A stretch of DNA of 8,048 nt, taken from an uncultured Lachnospiraceae bacterium (GTDB lineage Bacteria > Bacillota > Clostridia > Lachnospirales > Lachnospiraceae). The position numbers and the translations under genes are program-made. Below, one piece after another: positions 1-7,045 of the stretch; positions within the stretch are counted from its first letter, which is position 1; every line of letters starts with the position of its first letter. The stretch is from contig CAJURQ010000054.1 of the NCBI GenBank assembly GCA_910588955.1, positions 1 through 8,048 on the forward strand, given 5' to 3'. The notes under the pieces were generated by a model, which was given only the letters and a program-made list of their open reading frames with translations, was not told where the DNA came from and did no database searches.

Positions 1-2680
1 CGTCCGTGTCGAAAAGATGGCTCATGTAGGCGGCATACACGCCCGTCGGAATCCAACGTTCCCCAAAGTTGAAGTCGAGGTCTTCAAAGGCGATGCGCTG
101 CGGTTCGGCATCCTTTAGCGCATCCAACGCCTGCTTTATCTCCGGCAACCTTATGCTTTCCGGATTGTTTCCCATCCATGCCTCTATGCGTTCCGCTTTC
201 TCTATCACGTTCCCCGCAATGAAGCGGTCTTTAATCTCGTAACCGGTTACGAGCGGATTGTAGAAGACACGTCCTTTGAGGGCATTGAGCAGTTCCTCTT
301 CCGTACTGTCGGTGATCTCCCGCATATAGTCGAGATTGACCGTACCGAACTTGTTGAGCGAAGCGGACAAGGCTTCTTCGGGAGAACCGACATTGGCGTG
401 GTTCTCCACCGAGAAGGAAACGGGACGCTCGAAAATGTCCGCCTTGACGAACCTGCCGTCCTCCGCACGTTCCAGCGAAAGGATGTCGCGCCCTCCGGCA
501 TCCATCATCACCAGTTTCACGTTCTGTCTGGCGTTGAGGTTGCCGTAGCGCATGACGAACTCGTCATAGCATGTGTTCAACGCTTGGCGTTGCGCTGACC
601 CTTCATCGTGATACTCCGCCTCGTAGCGGTAAAGTCGCTCGTATGAATCACGGAGTGACACATACAACATCGCTTTCTCCTTCTGGTAGCCGGTCAGGTC
701 AAGCGGTTGGAATGTCGCGCCGTAAGGCGTGAGGTCTTTCAGATAGCCGAGATTGCGTGACGCATCCAGTACCATAGAGCCGTCACGGTAGTGCGGCTCT
801 GGCAGACCGTTGAACGGACGGGGAGAAAGGTCGGGAGCTTCCTCCTCCGGTTTTCCCGCTTCCATGTCCGGAAAGAGGGAGGATGCAGATGCTTCCGTTG
901 CGGGCGCGGCAGGTGTGGCGGCAACTTCCTGCCGCGTTTCGGGTTGCCGTGTTTCCTGCTCCGGTGCGGCTCTCACGCCCGTGACATGCTGCCGTTTCTC
1001 CTGATGCCGTGTCGCCAGCTCACGAAGCTCCTTGCGCCGCTCCGGTGTCAGGCTCATCATCGTTTCATAGAAGCCGTTGATGGGCGGATTGGTGTCCCAG
1101 TCCAGTGTGGCGTAAATATCATCGGGATCGGCTTGGGCTGCGGCATTTTCCGGCTTCGTTTCCACGCTCTCCGTTGCAGTCTTGACGGTTCCGGCAGGCG
1201 GCAGCGGCTTTGCGGTCGTAACCTTCGCCTGCGGTTTTATAGGCACACGCTTTGCCGGGCTTTCCTTTTTTGCTGTCTTTTTCTTCTTGGGGGCTTCCGG
1301 CTTGCGGACTTCCTCCGTCATGCCCCAAAGGTCGAGCAGGGAGAGCTGCACGCCCTCCGAATAATCGGGGCGGCGCGGCTCTATCTCCGGCTTTTCTTCC
1401 AATGGTTGCGGTGTTACCGCTTCGGGCTTCGCTGCCATTTCATGACGTGGCTGTATCTCAGGAGTGACAACCGGTGTGGAAATGGTTTCTGTCACCGTGC
1501 TTTTCCCCTGTGCCGGATGCAGGCTGTGCATTTCATACAGCTTTTTGTCCAACTTATACAGCTCAATATCCATATGTTCCCGCAAATCCTCCGCCATTTG
1601 CTCGATGCCGTCCCGGTGCATGACTTTATAGGCTGGTTTCCCGTAAGGGTCTGTGCCGCTTATCAGATCCGAGTGGGGAATCATGCCGATGCTGCCGACA
1701 TACCCGTTCTGGAAACTACCTATCGGTGTCTTTTCCGTCTGCACGAACAACTCTTCATAATCGTACAGCTCCCGTTTCTTGCCGCTGTTCTTTTGCAGGA
1801 TAATCAGGTCGCTACCCACTTCCGTACCCGCGTTGTCCGTGAAGAGGTTGTTCGGCAGGCGTGCGACTCCCACCAGATTGGCATTACGCATCATATACTC
1901 GCGTATGGGCGCGTTGGACGGTGCGTCCAGTACCCCTTGAGAGGTGATGAACGCCACGATGCCGCCCTCACGCACCGCGTCAAGGCTTTTCAGGAAAAAG
2001 TAGTTATGTATCGTCCGCGCCGCCGAGTGCCTTGCCGGGTCCTTACTGCCCGAAAATTCAGGGTCGAATACAGCTACATCGCCAAACGGGATGTTGGAGA
2101 TAGCCAGATCAAAATGGTTCATGAACGGCTTTTCAATTTTCTCGTACCCCTGTACCCTTACTTTCTGGTCGGGATGCAGGTGTTTCAATATCTTGCCCGT
2201 CATCAGGTCTTTCTCAAAAGCCATGATGTCCGCGTCCGGCTTGTTCTCTAATATGGCATCCACAAATGCGCCAACGCCTGCCGACGGTTCCAATACCCGG
2301 TCGGGGCGTATGCCGTGTTCATGCAGCACGTCCGCAATAGTGCCTGTTATCTCCGGCGGAGTATAGAAAGCGGTAAGAACGGATTGCTTCATGGCATCCA
2401 TGTACCGCTTATACTCCGTATCGTCTTTTGTATTCTCCCGTAGTAACTTGTGCAGTTCCACGGTCGGGACAAACAGTTCGAGGTCGGATTTCGCCCAATG
2501 GACGGCATCCGTCAGTTCTCTTGCAGGGTTCAGTATGCACTTCAGTCCACCGAAACCGCAATAACGCTCCAACAAGAGCCTTTCGCGAGCGGTGGGTGTG
2601 CGTTGTTCCCTGTCAAGGGTGAATGCCGTCCTTATCGCCTCGATGTTGTCCCGCAGCCGTTGTTTGCGGTTAAACGCCAT
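1..2680 (-). CDS. Giant N6-adenine DNA methylase (probable methylase-helicase), N-terminal 893 residues, cut by window edge
   Basis: I translated this frame from the ATG at 2680 to the window edge and found no stop, so at least 893 residues are present and the C-terminus lies outside. An N-terminal segment with YCGFGG (about residue 41) leads into an adenine methyltransferase domain. The S-adenosylmethionine-binding motif I reads EPSAGVGAF (131-139), and the catalytic motif IV reads SNIPFG with N196-I-P-F199, a form of (N/D/S)PP(Y/F). Residues about 385-640 form a low-complexity Pro/Lys/Glu-rich linker with a lysine cluster near 463. A second conserved block, LNTCYDEFVMRYGNLN (from 701), is familiar from the region before the SNF2-type helicase in large phage and ICE methylase-helicases, so a helicase half probably follows (inference; family members run near 2,000 residues). 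The gene starts inside the end of the DUF1896 gene (11-bp overlap), which implies translational coupling. The likely role is methylation or remodelling of element DNA. Whether it is anti-restriction is not shown by the sequence. Confidence 0.9.
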   Translation of the reverse strand, partial: MAFNRKQRLRDNIEAIRTAFTLDREQRTPTARERLLLERYCGFGGLKCILNPARELTDAVHWAKSDLELFVPTVELHKLLRENTKDDTEYKRYMDAMKQSVLTAFYTPPEITGTIADVLHEHGIRPDRVLEPSAGVGAFVDAILENKPDADIMAFEKDLMTGKILKHLHPDQKVRVQGYEKIEKPFMNHFDLAISNIPFGDVAVFDPEFSGSKDPARHSAARTIHNYFFLKSLDAVREGGIVAFITSQGVLDAPSNAPIREYMMRNANLVGVARLPNNLFTDNAGTEVGSDLIILQKNSGKKRELYDYEELFVQTEKTPIGSFQNGYVGSIGMIPHSDLISGTDPYGKPAYKVMHRDGIEQMAEDLREHMDIELYKLDKKLYEMHSLHPAQGKSTVTETISTPVVTPEIQPRHEMAAKPEAVTPQPLEEKPEIEPRRPDYSEGVQLSLLDLWGMTEEVRKPEAPKKKKTAKKESPAKRVPIKPQAKVTTAKPLPPAGTVKTATESVETKPENAAAQADPDDIYATLDWDTNPPINGFYETMMSLTPERRKELRELATRHQEKRQHVTGVRAAPEQETRQPETRQEVAATPAAPATEASASSLFPDMEAGKPEEEAPDLSPRPFNGLPEPHYRDGSMVLDASRNLGYLKDLTPYGATFQPLDLTGYQKEKAMLYVSLRDSYERLYRYEAEYHDEGSAQRQALNTCYDEFVMRYGNLNARQNVKLVMMDAGGRDILSLERAEDGRFVKADIFERPVSFSVENHANVGSPEEALSASLNKFGTVNLDYMREITDSTEEELLNALKGRVFYNPLVTGYEIKDRFIAGNVIEKAERIEAWMGNNPESIRLPEIKQALDALKDAEPQRIAFEDLDFNFGERWIPTGVYAAYMSHLFDTD

Positions 2681-3122
2681 ACTCGTCGATATAAAGGACG
2701 ACGGCTCCCGTCAGCTCCGTGTAGAGCAGGTCGTAATCGGGCGACAGGGCGAAGTTGTCGTCCGAAAGGTCATAAATGGAGAATACGTTTCCGACAAGCG
2801 GAAGCAGTTTCCGGGTAAAGGATTCACGCTCCGCTTCCGGCACATCGTCGGCAAACTCGTTTTCCACGACTTCGCGCAGGATGGCGTACTTGGAGTAGCG
2901 AAGCCCCTCCAGCAGCGTGCGCATCGCCAGTTCCTGCGCACCGGCAGCAGGATAGCCTTCGAGCATTGCCCGTTCATACGTTCCGGCGGCACGGTCGGCG
3001 CGTTCACGGATGAAGGCTTCGTCGGTTGCCTGTTCAAACCTGTTTGTTCTGAGATAGTCCAGCAGGTACAGACCGTAGTAGGAAAAGTCGGTCTGACCCT
3101 CGTTTTTCTTCTTGTTGTTCAT
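2670..3122 (-). CDS. DUF1896 family protein, function unknown
   Basis: This is a 150-residue soluble, acidic protein with no signal peptide or membrane segment. It resembles the DUF1896 family, known mainly from Bacteroidota mobile elements: an aromatic N-terminal segment (FSYYGLYLLDYLRTNRFE, about residues 13-30), a helical middle rich in Glu and Arg, and a C-terminal stretch ending in VLYIDEYGV. No catalytic motif is visible and the function is unknown. I chose the ATG at 3122. The longer in-frame reading begins with a GTG at 3188 inside the terminator hairpin and adds 22 residues that do not look like the family. The stop codon lies 11 bp inside the methylase gene, so the two are probably co-translated. 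The gene follows a 164-bp gap that carries a terminator and a strong inverted repeat, so it is probably not a simple read-through member of the upstream operon. The outer stem of that repeat ends at the base immediately before this ATG, which suggests control of translation initiation. Confidence 0.85.
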   Translation of the reverse strand: MNNKKKNEGQTDFSYYGLYLLDYLRTNRFEQATDEAFIRERADRAAGTYERAMLEGYPAAGAQELAMRTLLEGLRYSKYAILREVVENEFADDVPEAERESFTRKLLPLVGNVFSIYDLSDDNFALSPDYDLLYTELTGAVVLYIDEYGV

Positions 3123-3226
3123 TACTTTGGAATTTAGTGGATTGGTAATGACGTGGATAATCGTCTGGAAAGGAGAAAGAAAAGGCACTCGGTATCCCTC
3201 CGAGTGCCACCACTAAATCCAAAGTA
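3123..3226. repeat. Imperfect 17/18-bp inverted repeat enclosing the terminator hairpin
   Basis: The left arm, 3123-3140, reads TACTTTGGAATTTAGTGG on the plus strand. The right arm, 3210-3226, reads CCACTAAATCCAAAGTA. They are reverse complements apart from one extra base in the left arm. The repeat encloses the 9-bp terminator hairpin. In a leftward RNA the outer stem would end at the base directly before the DUF1896 AUG. The arms also resemble the copy at 5409-5425 upstream of topB. Confidence 0.8.
3176..3208 (-). terminator. Rho-independent terminator after topB, or attenuator in the DUF1896 leader
   Basis: On the minus strand a perfect 9-bp stem (arms 3200-3208 and 3184-3192, GGCACTCGG and its complement) with a 7-base loop is followed by a T-rich run, TTTTCTTTCT. 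This is the form of an intrinsic terminator, oriented for transcripts leaving topB. It sits 78 bp past the topB stop and 61 bp before the DUF1896 start. No good promoter is visible between it and DUF1896, so it could also act as an attenuator for the downstream pair of genes. Confidence 0.75.
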
Positions 3227-3274
3227 TGAGTGTAATCCGGTATCGAAGAACAATTCATTACTCTGAACCAGTGG

Positions 3275-3282
3275 CAAAGTTA
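3275..3282 (-). promoter_or_regulatory. Possible Bacteroidota -7 promoter element for the DUF1896-methylase unit
   Basis: The minus strand reads TAACTTTG here, an exact match to the Bacteroidota -7 consensus TAnnTTTG, 4 bp past the topB stop codon. A transcript from it would have a leader of roughly 145 bases that includes both the inverted repeat and the terminator-like hairpin. I see no convincing -33 element upstream, so this is tentative. Confidence 0.35.
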
Positions 3283-3286
3283 CTCA

Positions 3287-5377
3287 TTATTTTCTTCTTC
3301 TCGTAGAGGTTGCCTTATTTTTCCTTTCGGGGAACACGAAAGTCGTGTTGTAGTCCCCGTCAAAGGCGACTATGGCATCGAAGCTCTTTCCCTGCTTGCT
3401 CTTGAAGCCTTTGAGCAGCTTCGTGTGCCCGTCGGTGAGCAGGTCTTTGATCTCGTCGTCGGAAAGGGTGCGGTTCGCCTTCAGGCGGAACACGGGCAGC
3501 CCGCACTCCGCGTTGTCGCAGCGTACCACCTTGCCGTAGAACTGCATGCTGCCCGTCCCGCACTTGGGACACTTGCAGCCGGAATCCCTGCGGGAGAACA
3601 GCTTGTCGCACGAGAGCAGTTCGGAGGTGATTTCGCGTGTGTAAGCCTCTATCTCCTTGCGGAAAGTGTCGGCAGGCAGCTCGCCACACTCGATGCGTGC
3701 CAGATTCTTCTCCCATTCGCCCGTCATGGCGACGTCGGCGATGCGCATCGTCTTCACGACAGAGTAAAGGGCAAGCCCTTTTTCAGTCGGCACAAGCGAC
3801 TTCTTGCAGCGTTCCATGTAGCCGCGCTTGAAGATCGTTTCGATGATGGCAGCGCGGGTGGCGGGCGTGCCGATGCCGCAGTCCTTCAAAGCCTGACGCA
3901 GCGCGTCGTCCTCTATCTCCTTGCCGGCCGTTTCCATAGCGGACAGCAGGGTGGCTTCGGTATGCAGCGGCTTGGGCTTGGTCTTGCCCTCCGTGATGGA
4001 GCAGCCTTTCAGCGGCAGCGTGTCGCCTTCCCGCCAGCCGGGGATAGCGGTTTCCTCCTTGTCTTCCACGCCATAGACGGCACGCCACCCGGCTTGCCTG
4101 ATGATGCAGCCTTTTGCCACGAACTCCACTCCGGCACATTCCGCCGTGACGGTGGCGGTGTCCTTGACGCATTTTTCGGAGAAAGCCTCGATCATGCGCC
4201 CGGCAATCATCTGATAGACGGTATTGTCTTCTTTGGAGAGGAACAGCGGCTTCTCGCCCGTGACGAGCAGGGCATGGTGGTCCGTCACCTTGCCGCCGTC
4301 CACGCTGCGGCGTGTCGGCACTGCCTTCGGATTGACTTTTTCTTTCCATTCGGGCAGGCTGCCGATGAAGGCGAGCAGCTTGGGGATTTCGGCGAACATG
4401 TCTTCGGGGATGTAGCGGCTGCCGGTTCTCGGATAGGTGACAAGTTTCTTTTCATAGAGCTTCTGCGCGATTTCAAGCGTATGTTCGGCGGTGAAGCCGT
4501 GCTTGGCGTTCGCTTCCTTCTGGAGCGTGGTCAGGTCGTAGAGAAGTGGTGTTTCCTCCGTCTTCTCCTTGCGCTCGGCTTTCGTGACGGTGGCTGTGCC
4601 TGCTTCCTTTACCTTATTATATAGCGTTGTGGCAGGTCCTTTCTCTTTCCATTTCTCGGAAGAGGAGAACTTCACCACTCCTTCGTCGCAACCGTCTGTT
4701 GCGATATGGAGCTGCCAGAAGGGTTCGGGCGTGAAGCGGCGGTTCTCCCAGTAACGTGCGCACACCATCGCCAGCGTGGGTGTCTGCACCCGCCCGACGG
4801 AATATGTGCCGTGTCCGGCGGCGATGGAGAGTGCCTGCGTGCCGTTGATGCCCACGAGCCAGTCCGATTCGCTCCGCGCTTTGGCGGCAAGGTAGAGGTT
4901 GTCGTATTTGTCGCCCGCTTCGAGGTTGCGTAATCCCTCGCGGATAGCCTTGTCGGTGAGCGAGCTTATCCAGAGGCGCACGAAAGGCGTGGCGCATCCG
5001 GTGTAATGGTAGAGGTATCGGAAGATAAGCTCTCCCTCGCGCCCCGCGTCGGTCGCCACGATGATCTGTTCGCTTTCCTTGAATAGCCGGGCGACGGTCT
5101 TGATCTGCGACACTACGCCGCTGTCGGGCTTGTAGCCCTTGTCCGTCTTTACCTGACGGGGGACGAGCGTGAAGGTATCCGGTATGACGGGCAGGTTGTC
5201 GCGGACGAAGCCGCGTATGCCGTAGCCGTCGGGCATGGCAAGCTGGACGAGGTGTCCGAACGCCCATGTCACGGCGTAGCCGCCTCCCTCGAAATATCCT
5301 TCCTCTCTCTTTGTAGCTCCGACGATGCGGGCGATCTCACGTGCCACGGATGGCTTTTCAGCAATGATTGTCTTCAT
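3287..5377 (-). CDS. topB: DNA topoisomerase III (type IA), ICE/plasmid type
   Basis: This 696-residue protein is a full-length type IA topoisomerase, which cuts and rejoins single DNA strands to decatenate or relax DNA. The TOPRIM domain begins at residue 1 with IIAEKPS (Glu7) and contains ATDAGREGELI (108-118). The Gly at 112, where Escherichia coli has Asp, is usual for this branch (compare Bacillus TopB). The catalytic tyrosine is Y315 in TYPRTGSRY. Other core motifs are SVGRVQTPTLAM (193-204) and GIGTPATRA (501-509). A zinc ribbon follows, with Cys603, Cys606, Cys620 and Cys625 in the CPKCG pattern. The last domain (about 637-684) is the C-terminal repeat type seen in these enzymes, and the protein ends in a basic tail. 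In CTnDOT the homologous gene is exc, at the end of the xis2c-xis2d-orf3-exc operon. The start is the first Met, directly before the TOPRIM strand. The gap to DUF3945 is 59 bp and contains a repeat that recurs past the stop codon. Confidence 0.96.
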   Translation of the reverse strand: MKTIIAEKPSVAREIARIVGATKREEGYFEGGGYAVTWAFGHLVQLAMPDGYGIRGFVRDNLPVIPDTFTLVPRQVKTDKGYKPDSGVVSQIKTVARLFKESEQIIVATDAGREGELIFRYLYHYTGCATPFVRLWISSLTDKAIREGLRNLEAGDKYDNLYLAAKARSESDWLVGINGTQALSIAAGHGTYSVGRVQTPTLAMVCARYWENRRFTPEPFWQLHIATDGCDEGVVKFSSSEKWKEKGPATTLYNKVKEAGTATVTKAERKEKTEETPLLYDLTTLQKEANAKHGFTAEHTLEIAQKLYEKKLVTYPRTGSRYIPEDMFAEIPKLLAFIGSLPEWKEKVNPKAVPTRRSVDGGKVTDHHALLVTGEKPLFLSKEDNTVYQMIAGRMIEAFSEKCVKDTATVTAECAGVEFVAKGCIIRQAGWRAVYGVEDKEETAIPGWREGDTLPLKGCSITEGKTKPKPLHTEATLLSAMETAGKEIEDDALRQALKDCGIGTPATRAAIIETIFKRGYMERCKKSLVPTEKGLALYSVVKTMRIADVAMTGEWEKNLARIECGELPADTFRKEIEAYTREITSELLSCDKLFSRRDSGCKCPKCGTGSMQFYGKVVRCDNAECGLPVFRLKANRTLSDDEIKDLLTDGHTKLLKGFKSKQGKSFDAIVAFDGDYNTTFVFPERKNKATSTRRRK

Positions 5378-5408
5378 ATTTTTCTGTCGTTTTGAATTTT
5401 ACAAATGG

Positions 5409-5435
5409 TACTTCGGATTTAGTGGCGGACACCGG
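5409..5435. repeat. Third copy of the TACTTYGGATTTAGTGG repeat, upstream of topB
   Basis: The plus strand at 5409-5425 reads TACTTCGGATTTAGTGG. It differs by one base from the reverse complement of 3210-3226, which lies beyond the topB stop. With one small indel the match extends about ten bases further (5426-5435 against 3200-3209, CGGACACCGG versus TGGCACTCGG). The copy lies in the 59-bp gap between the DUF3945 stop and the topB start. Relative to transcription it has the same orientation as the arm directly in front of DUF1896. Confidence 0.7.
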
Positions 5436-5436
5436 A

Positions 5437-7026
5437 TTACATCTTCATGCCCTTATTGTTTCTTTTCTGCGGCTTCTCCTGCTGCTGTTGCTGTGCGGTG
5501 TCCTTCGGGGCGGTCTGTCCCTTCCGCAACGGTTCTTTCAGGTTCTTGGTAGCCTCGTTGGTCTTGCCCTCGCTGTTCACCGCCACCTGCGTGCGGCTCT
5601 CGTTGGACGGGGCGACTTTCTGCGCGTTGTCGGGGTCGGTGTCGTAGCGGTACGGGCGTCCTTTCTCCGGATTGAACCTGATGTACATCGTGGCGTGGAA
5701 GCCCTGCTTGTCGGTCACGTTCTCCAGTTTCACGGCTTTGCCCGCCACGTAGTCGGCTTTCTGCTGCTCGGTGAACTCCACGCCGCTCCATTTGCTGATG
5801 GGGCGGATACTGCCGTCGGCGTTCGTCCACGAGTTGCGGCGTTGCCCGTTCTGTATGGCTGCGGCGTTCTCCGCGTCCTGTGCCTGTCCCTGTATGGGAT
5901 TGTTCTTGGCTTCCTGTGCCTGTGCGGCACGGGGCGACCTGCCGGTCCCCGGCACGAACTCCACACCGCGCTGCTCCACGTTCACCTGAAGGGTGGTGAC
6001 GAACTTCCTGCCGTCCTTGCGCTCGATAAGTTTGTCGCGCACGGGCAGCCCGGCGCGGAGCATGTCCTGCTCCTGCTTGGTGATTTCCGTCTTGCCGATG
6101 CGCTCCGGTATGCGCACCTTGTTTGCCGGGATGTCGGTGATCTCGTTCGTCTTGCGGTCTATGCTGATGAACGAGGGGATGATCTCGCCCGTTTCCCTGT
6201 CCACGAGGTCCACGACCCTGCCGAGGTTGCCCGTTTCGCGCAGGTTCTTCCGGTCATCGTCGGAGAACTTGTGTTCCTTGTACTCGTCGAGTTTCTGCTC
6301 CTTGCGGATGAAGTGCGGCACAAGGCTGACATTACCCTCGCTGTCTTTCTTGAAGGAGAGGCGCGCGTCCAGCTCGAAAGCCTCGCCGCCGAAATTGGGC
6401 GACACTCTCACCAAATCGGACTTGCCGTAGTTGAGCATCTTGGTCAGGTCGCCGGACTTCTCAAGGTCGTCGCGTTTCACGCCCCATTTCTCCTCCAGCT
6501 CCTGCCAGTTGATCTTGCTCTCGTCGATGGGCTGGTAGCCCCGGTTGCCCTGCGTCTGTTGCGGGCTTTCCTGATTCTGTTCGTTTTTCTGTTCCATTTC
6601 TTCCTGTTTTTTAGGTTCGTCATCTTGTTTCTGTTCCGGTTGTTCCTGCTTTTCGGCGGACTGCTCCTCCTGTACTTTCTTTTCGTAGCCGGAGGTGTCC
6701 ACCTTGTGGGGCGCAAGCATCTCCTTGTTGCCGTCGGGGTCTTTCAGCAAGTCCTTGATAACCTCCAGCAGTTTGTCGGCTTGGTCTGCCGCGACACGGT
6801 AGAAACCGAAGCGGCTGGGTTCCTTGCACTGCCGGAAGAAGTTCTTGAAGAAGTTGTCCAGCACGTCGCCGTGGCGGTCGAATTGCAGGAAACTTTGCGC
6901 GTTCTCCGCTTTCGCGGGGGTGCGCTTGGGGGAGCCGTCGGCGTTCAGCCCGGCTACCACGCTGATTTCGCCCGTCTTCTCGTCACGGACAACCAGCACG
7001 TCCTTTTCGTCTTTTTTCTTTGCCAT
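5437..7026 (-). CDS. DUF3945-repeat protein, ICE backbone protein (position of CTnDOT orf3)
   Basis: This 529-residue hydrophilic protein has no signal peptide or membrane helix. A conserved N-terminal part (about 1-110) leads to a Gln/Glu/Lys-rich disordered or coiled linker (about 115-162). Residues about 165-245 resemble the region called DUF4099, and DUF3945-like sequence follows. By eye I find three diverged copies of one repeat, at about 254-305, 315-359 and 418-466. Each has a hydrophobic-Ser/Thr start, a Gly, then a second Gly 13 residues later (14 in copy 1), and a hydrophobic-Asp/Asn pair 9-10 residues after that. The tail is Gln/Lys-rich and basic. The function is not established. 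A homologous gene sits directly upstream of the topoisomerase gene in many Bacteroidales ICEs, and the repeat resembles the topoisomerase's own C-terminal domain, so a DNA-binding or topoisomerase-partner role is plausible (inference). The start is the ATG at 7026, 19 bp after the upstream stop. Confidence 0.88.
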   Translation of the reverse strand: MAKKKDEKDVLVVRDEKTGEISVVAGLNADGSPKRTPAKAENAQSFLQFDRHGDVLDNFFKNFFRQCKEPSRFGFYRVAADQADKLLEVIKDLLKDPDGNKEMLAPHKVDTSGYEKKVQEEQSAEKQEQPEQKQDDEPKKQEEMEQKNEQNQESPQQTQGNRGYQPIDESKINWQELEEKWGVKRDDLEKSGDLTKMLNYGKSDLVRVSPNFGGEAFELDARLSFKKDSEGNVSLVPHFIRKEQKLDEYKEHKFSDDDRKNLRETGNLGRVVDLVDRETGEIIPSFISIDRKTNEITDIPANKVRIPERIGKTEITKQEQDMLRAGLPVRDKLIERKDGRKFVTTLQVNVEQRGVEFVPGTGRSPRAAQAQEAKNNPIQGQAQDAENAAAIQNGQRRNSWTNADGSIRPISKWSGVEFTEQQKADYVAGKAVKLENVTDKQGFHATMYIRFNPEKGRPYRYDTDPDNAQKVAPSNESRTQVAVNSEGKTNEATKNLKEPLRKGQTAPKDTAQQQQQEKPQKRNNKGMKM

Positions 7027-7045
7027 CTGAAAAATGTTTTAATGG

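Noticed and set aside
791..2251. Long plus-strand open frame (486 codons) opposite the methylase gene
   Set aside because: It is antisense to a frame with clear methyltransferase motifs, its product is rich in Cys, Arg, Phe and His with no recognisable domain, and it lacks a start signal. It is a codon-bias shadow.
3123..3188. N-terminal extension of DUF1896 to a start at 3188
   Set aside because: The codon at 3188 is GTG inside the terminator hairpin, and the extra 22 residues do not look like the family. The ATG at 3122 is the better start.
3123..3226. The 104-bp inverted-repeat unit as a miniature transposable element (MITE)
   Set aside because: No target-site duplication was found around it, and the arms sit exactly at the DUF1896 start and around a terminator. 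A regulatory RNA reading fits better, although a mobile origin is not excluded.
3425..4624. Long plus-strand open frame (399 codons) opposite topB
   Set aside because: It is antisense to an intact topoisomerase III with all catalytic motifs. The product is a low-information Gly/Ala/Arg/His-rich translation.
5036..5056. Gly in place of the second Asp of the TOPRIM DxD motif in topB (DAGREGE)
   Set aside because: This looks like a lost metal-binding residue, but DAGREGE is the normal form in Bacillus-type and plasmid/ICE-type topoisomerase III, so it is not a defect.
5431..5441. ACCGGATTACA shared in inverted orientation with the region near 3231-3241
   Set aside because: An 11-base match is expected by chance several times in 8 kb on two strands.
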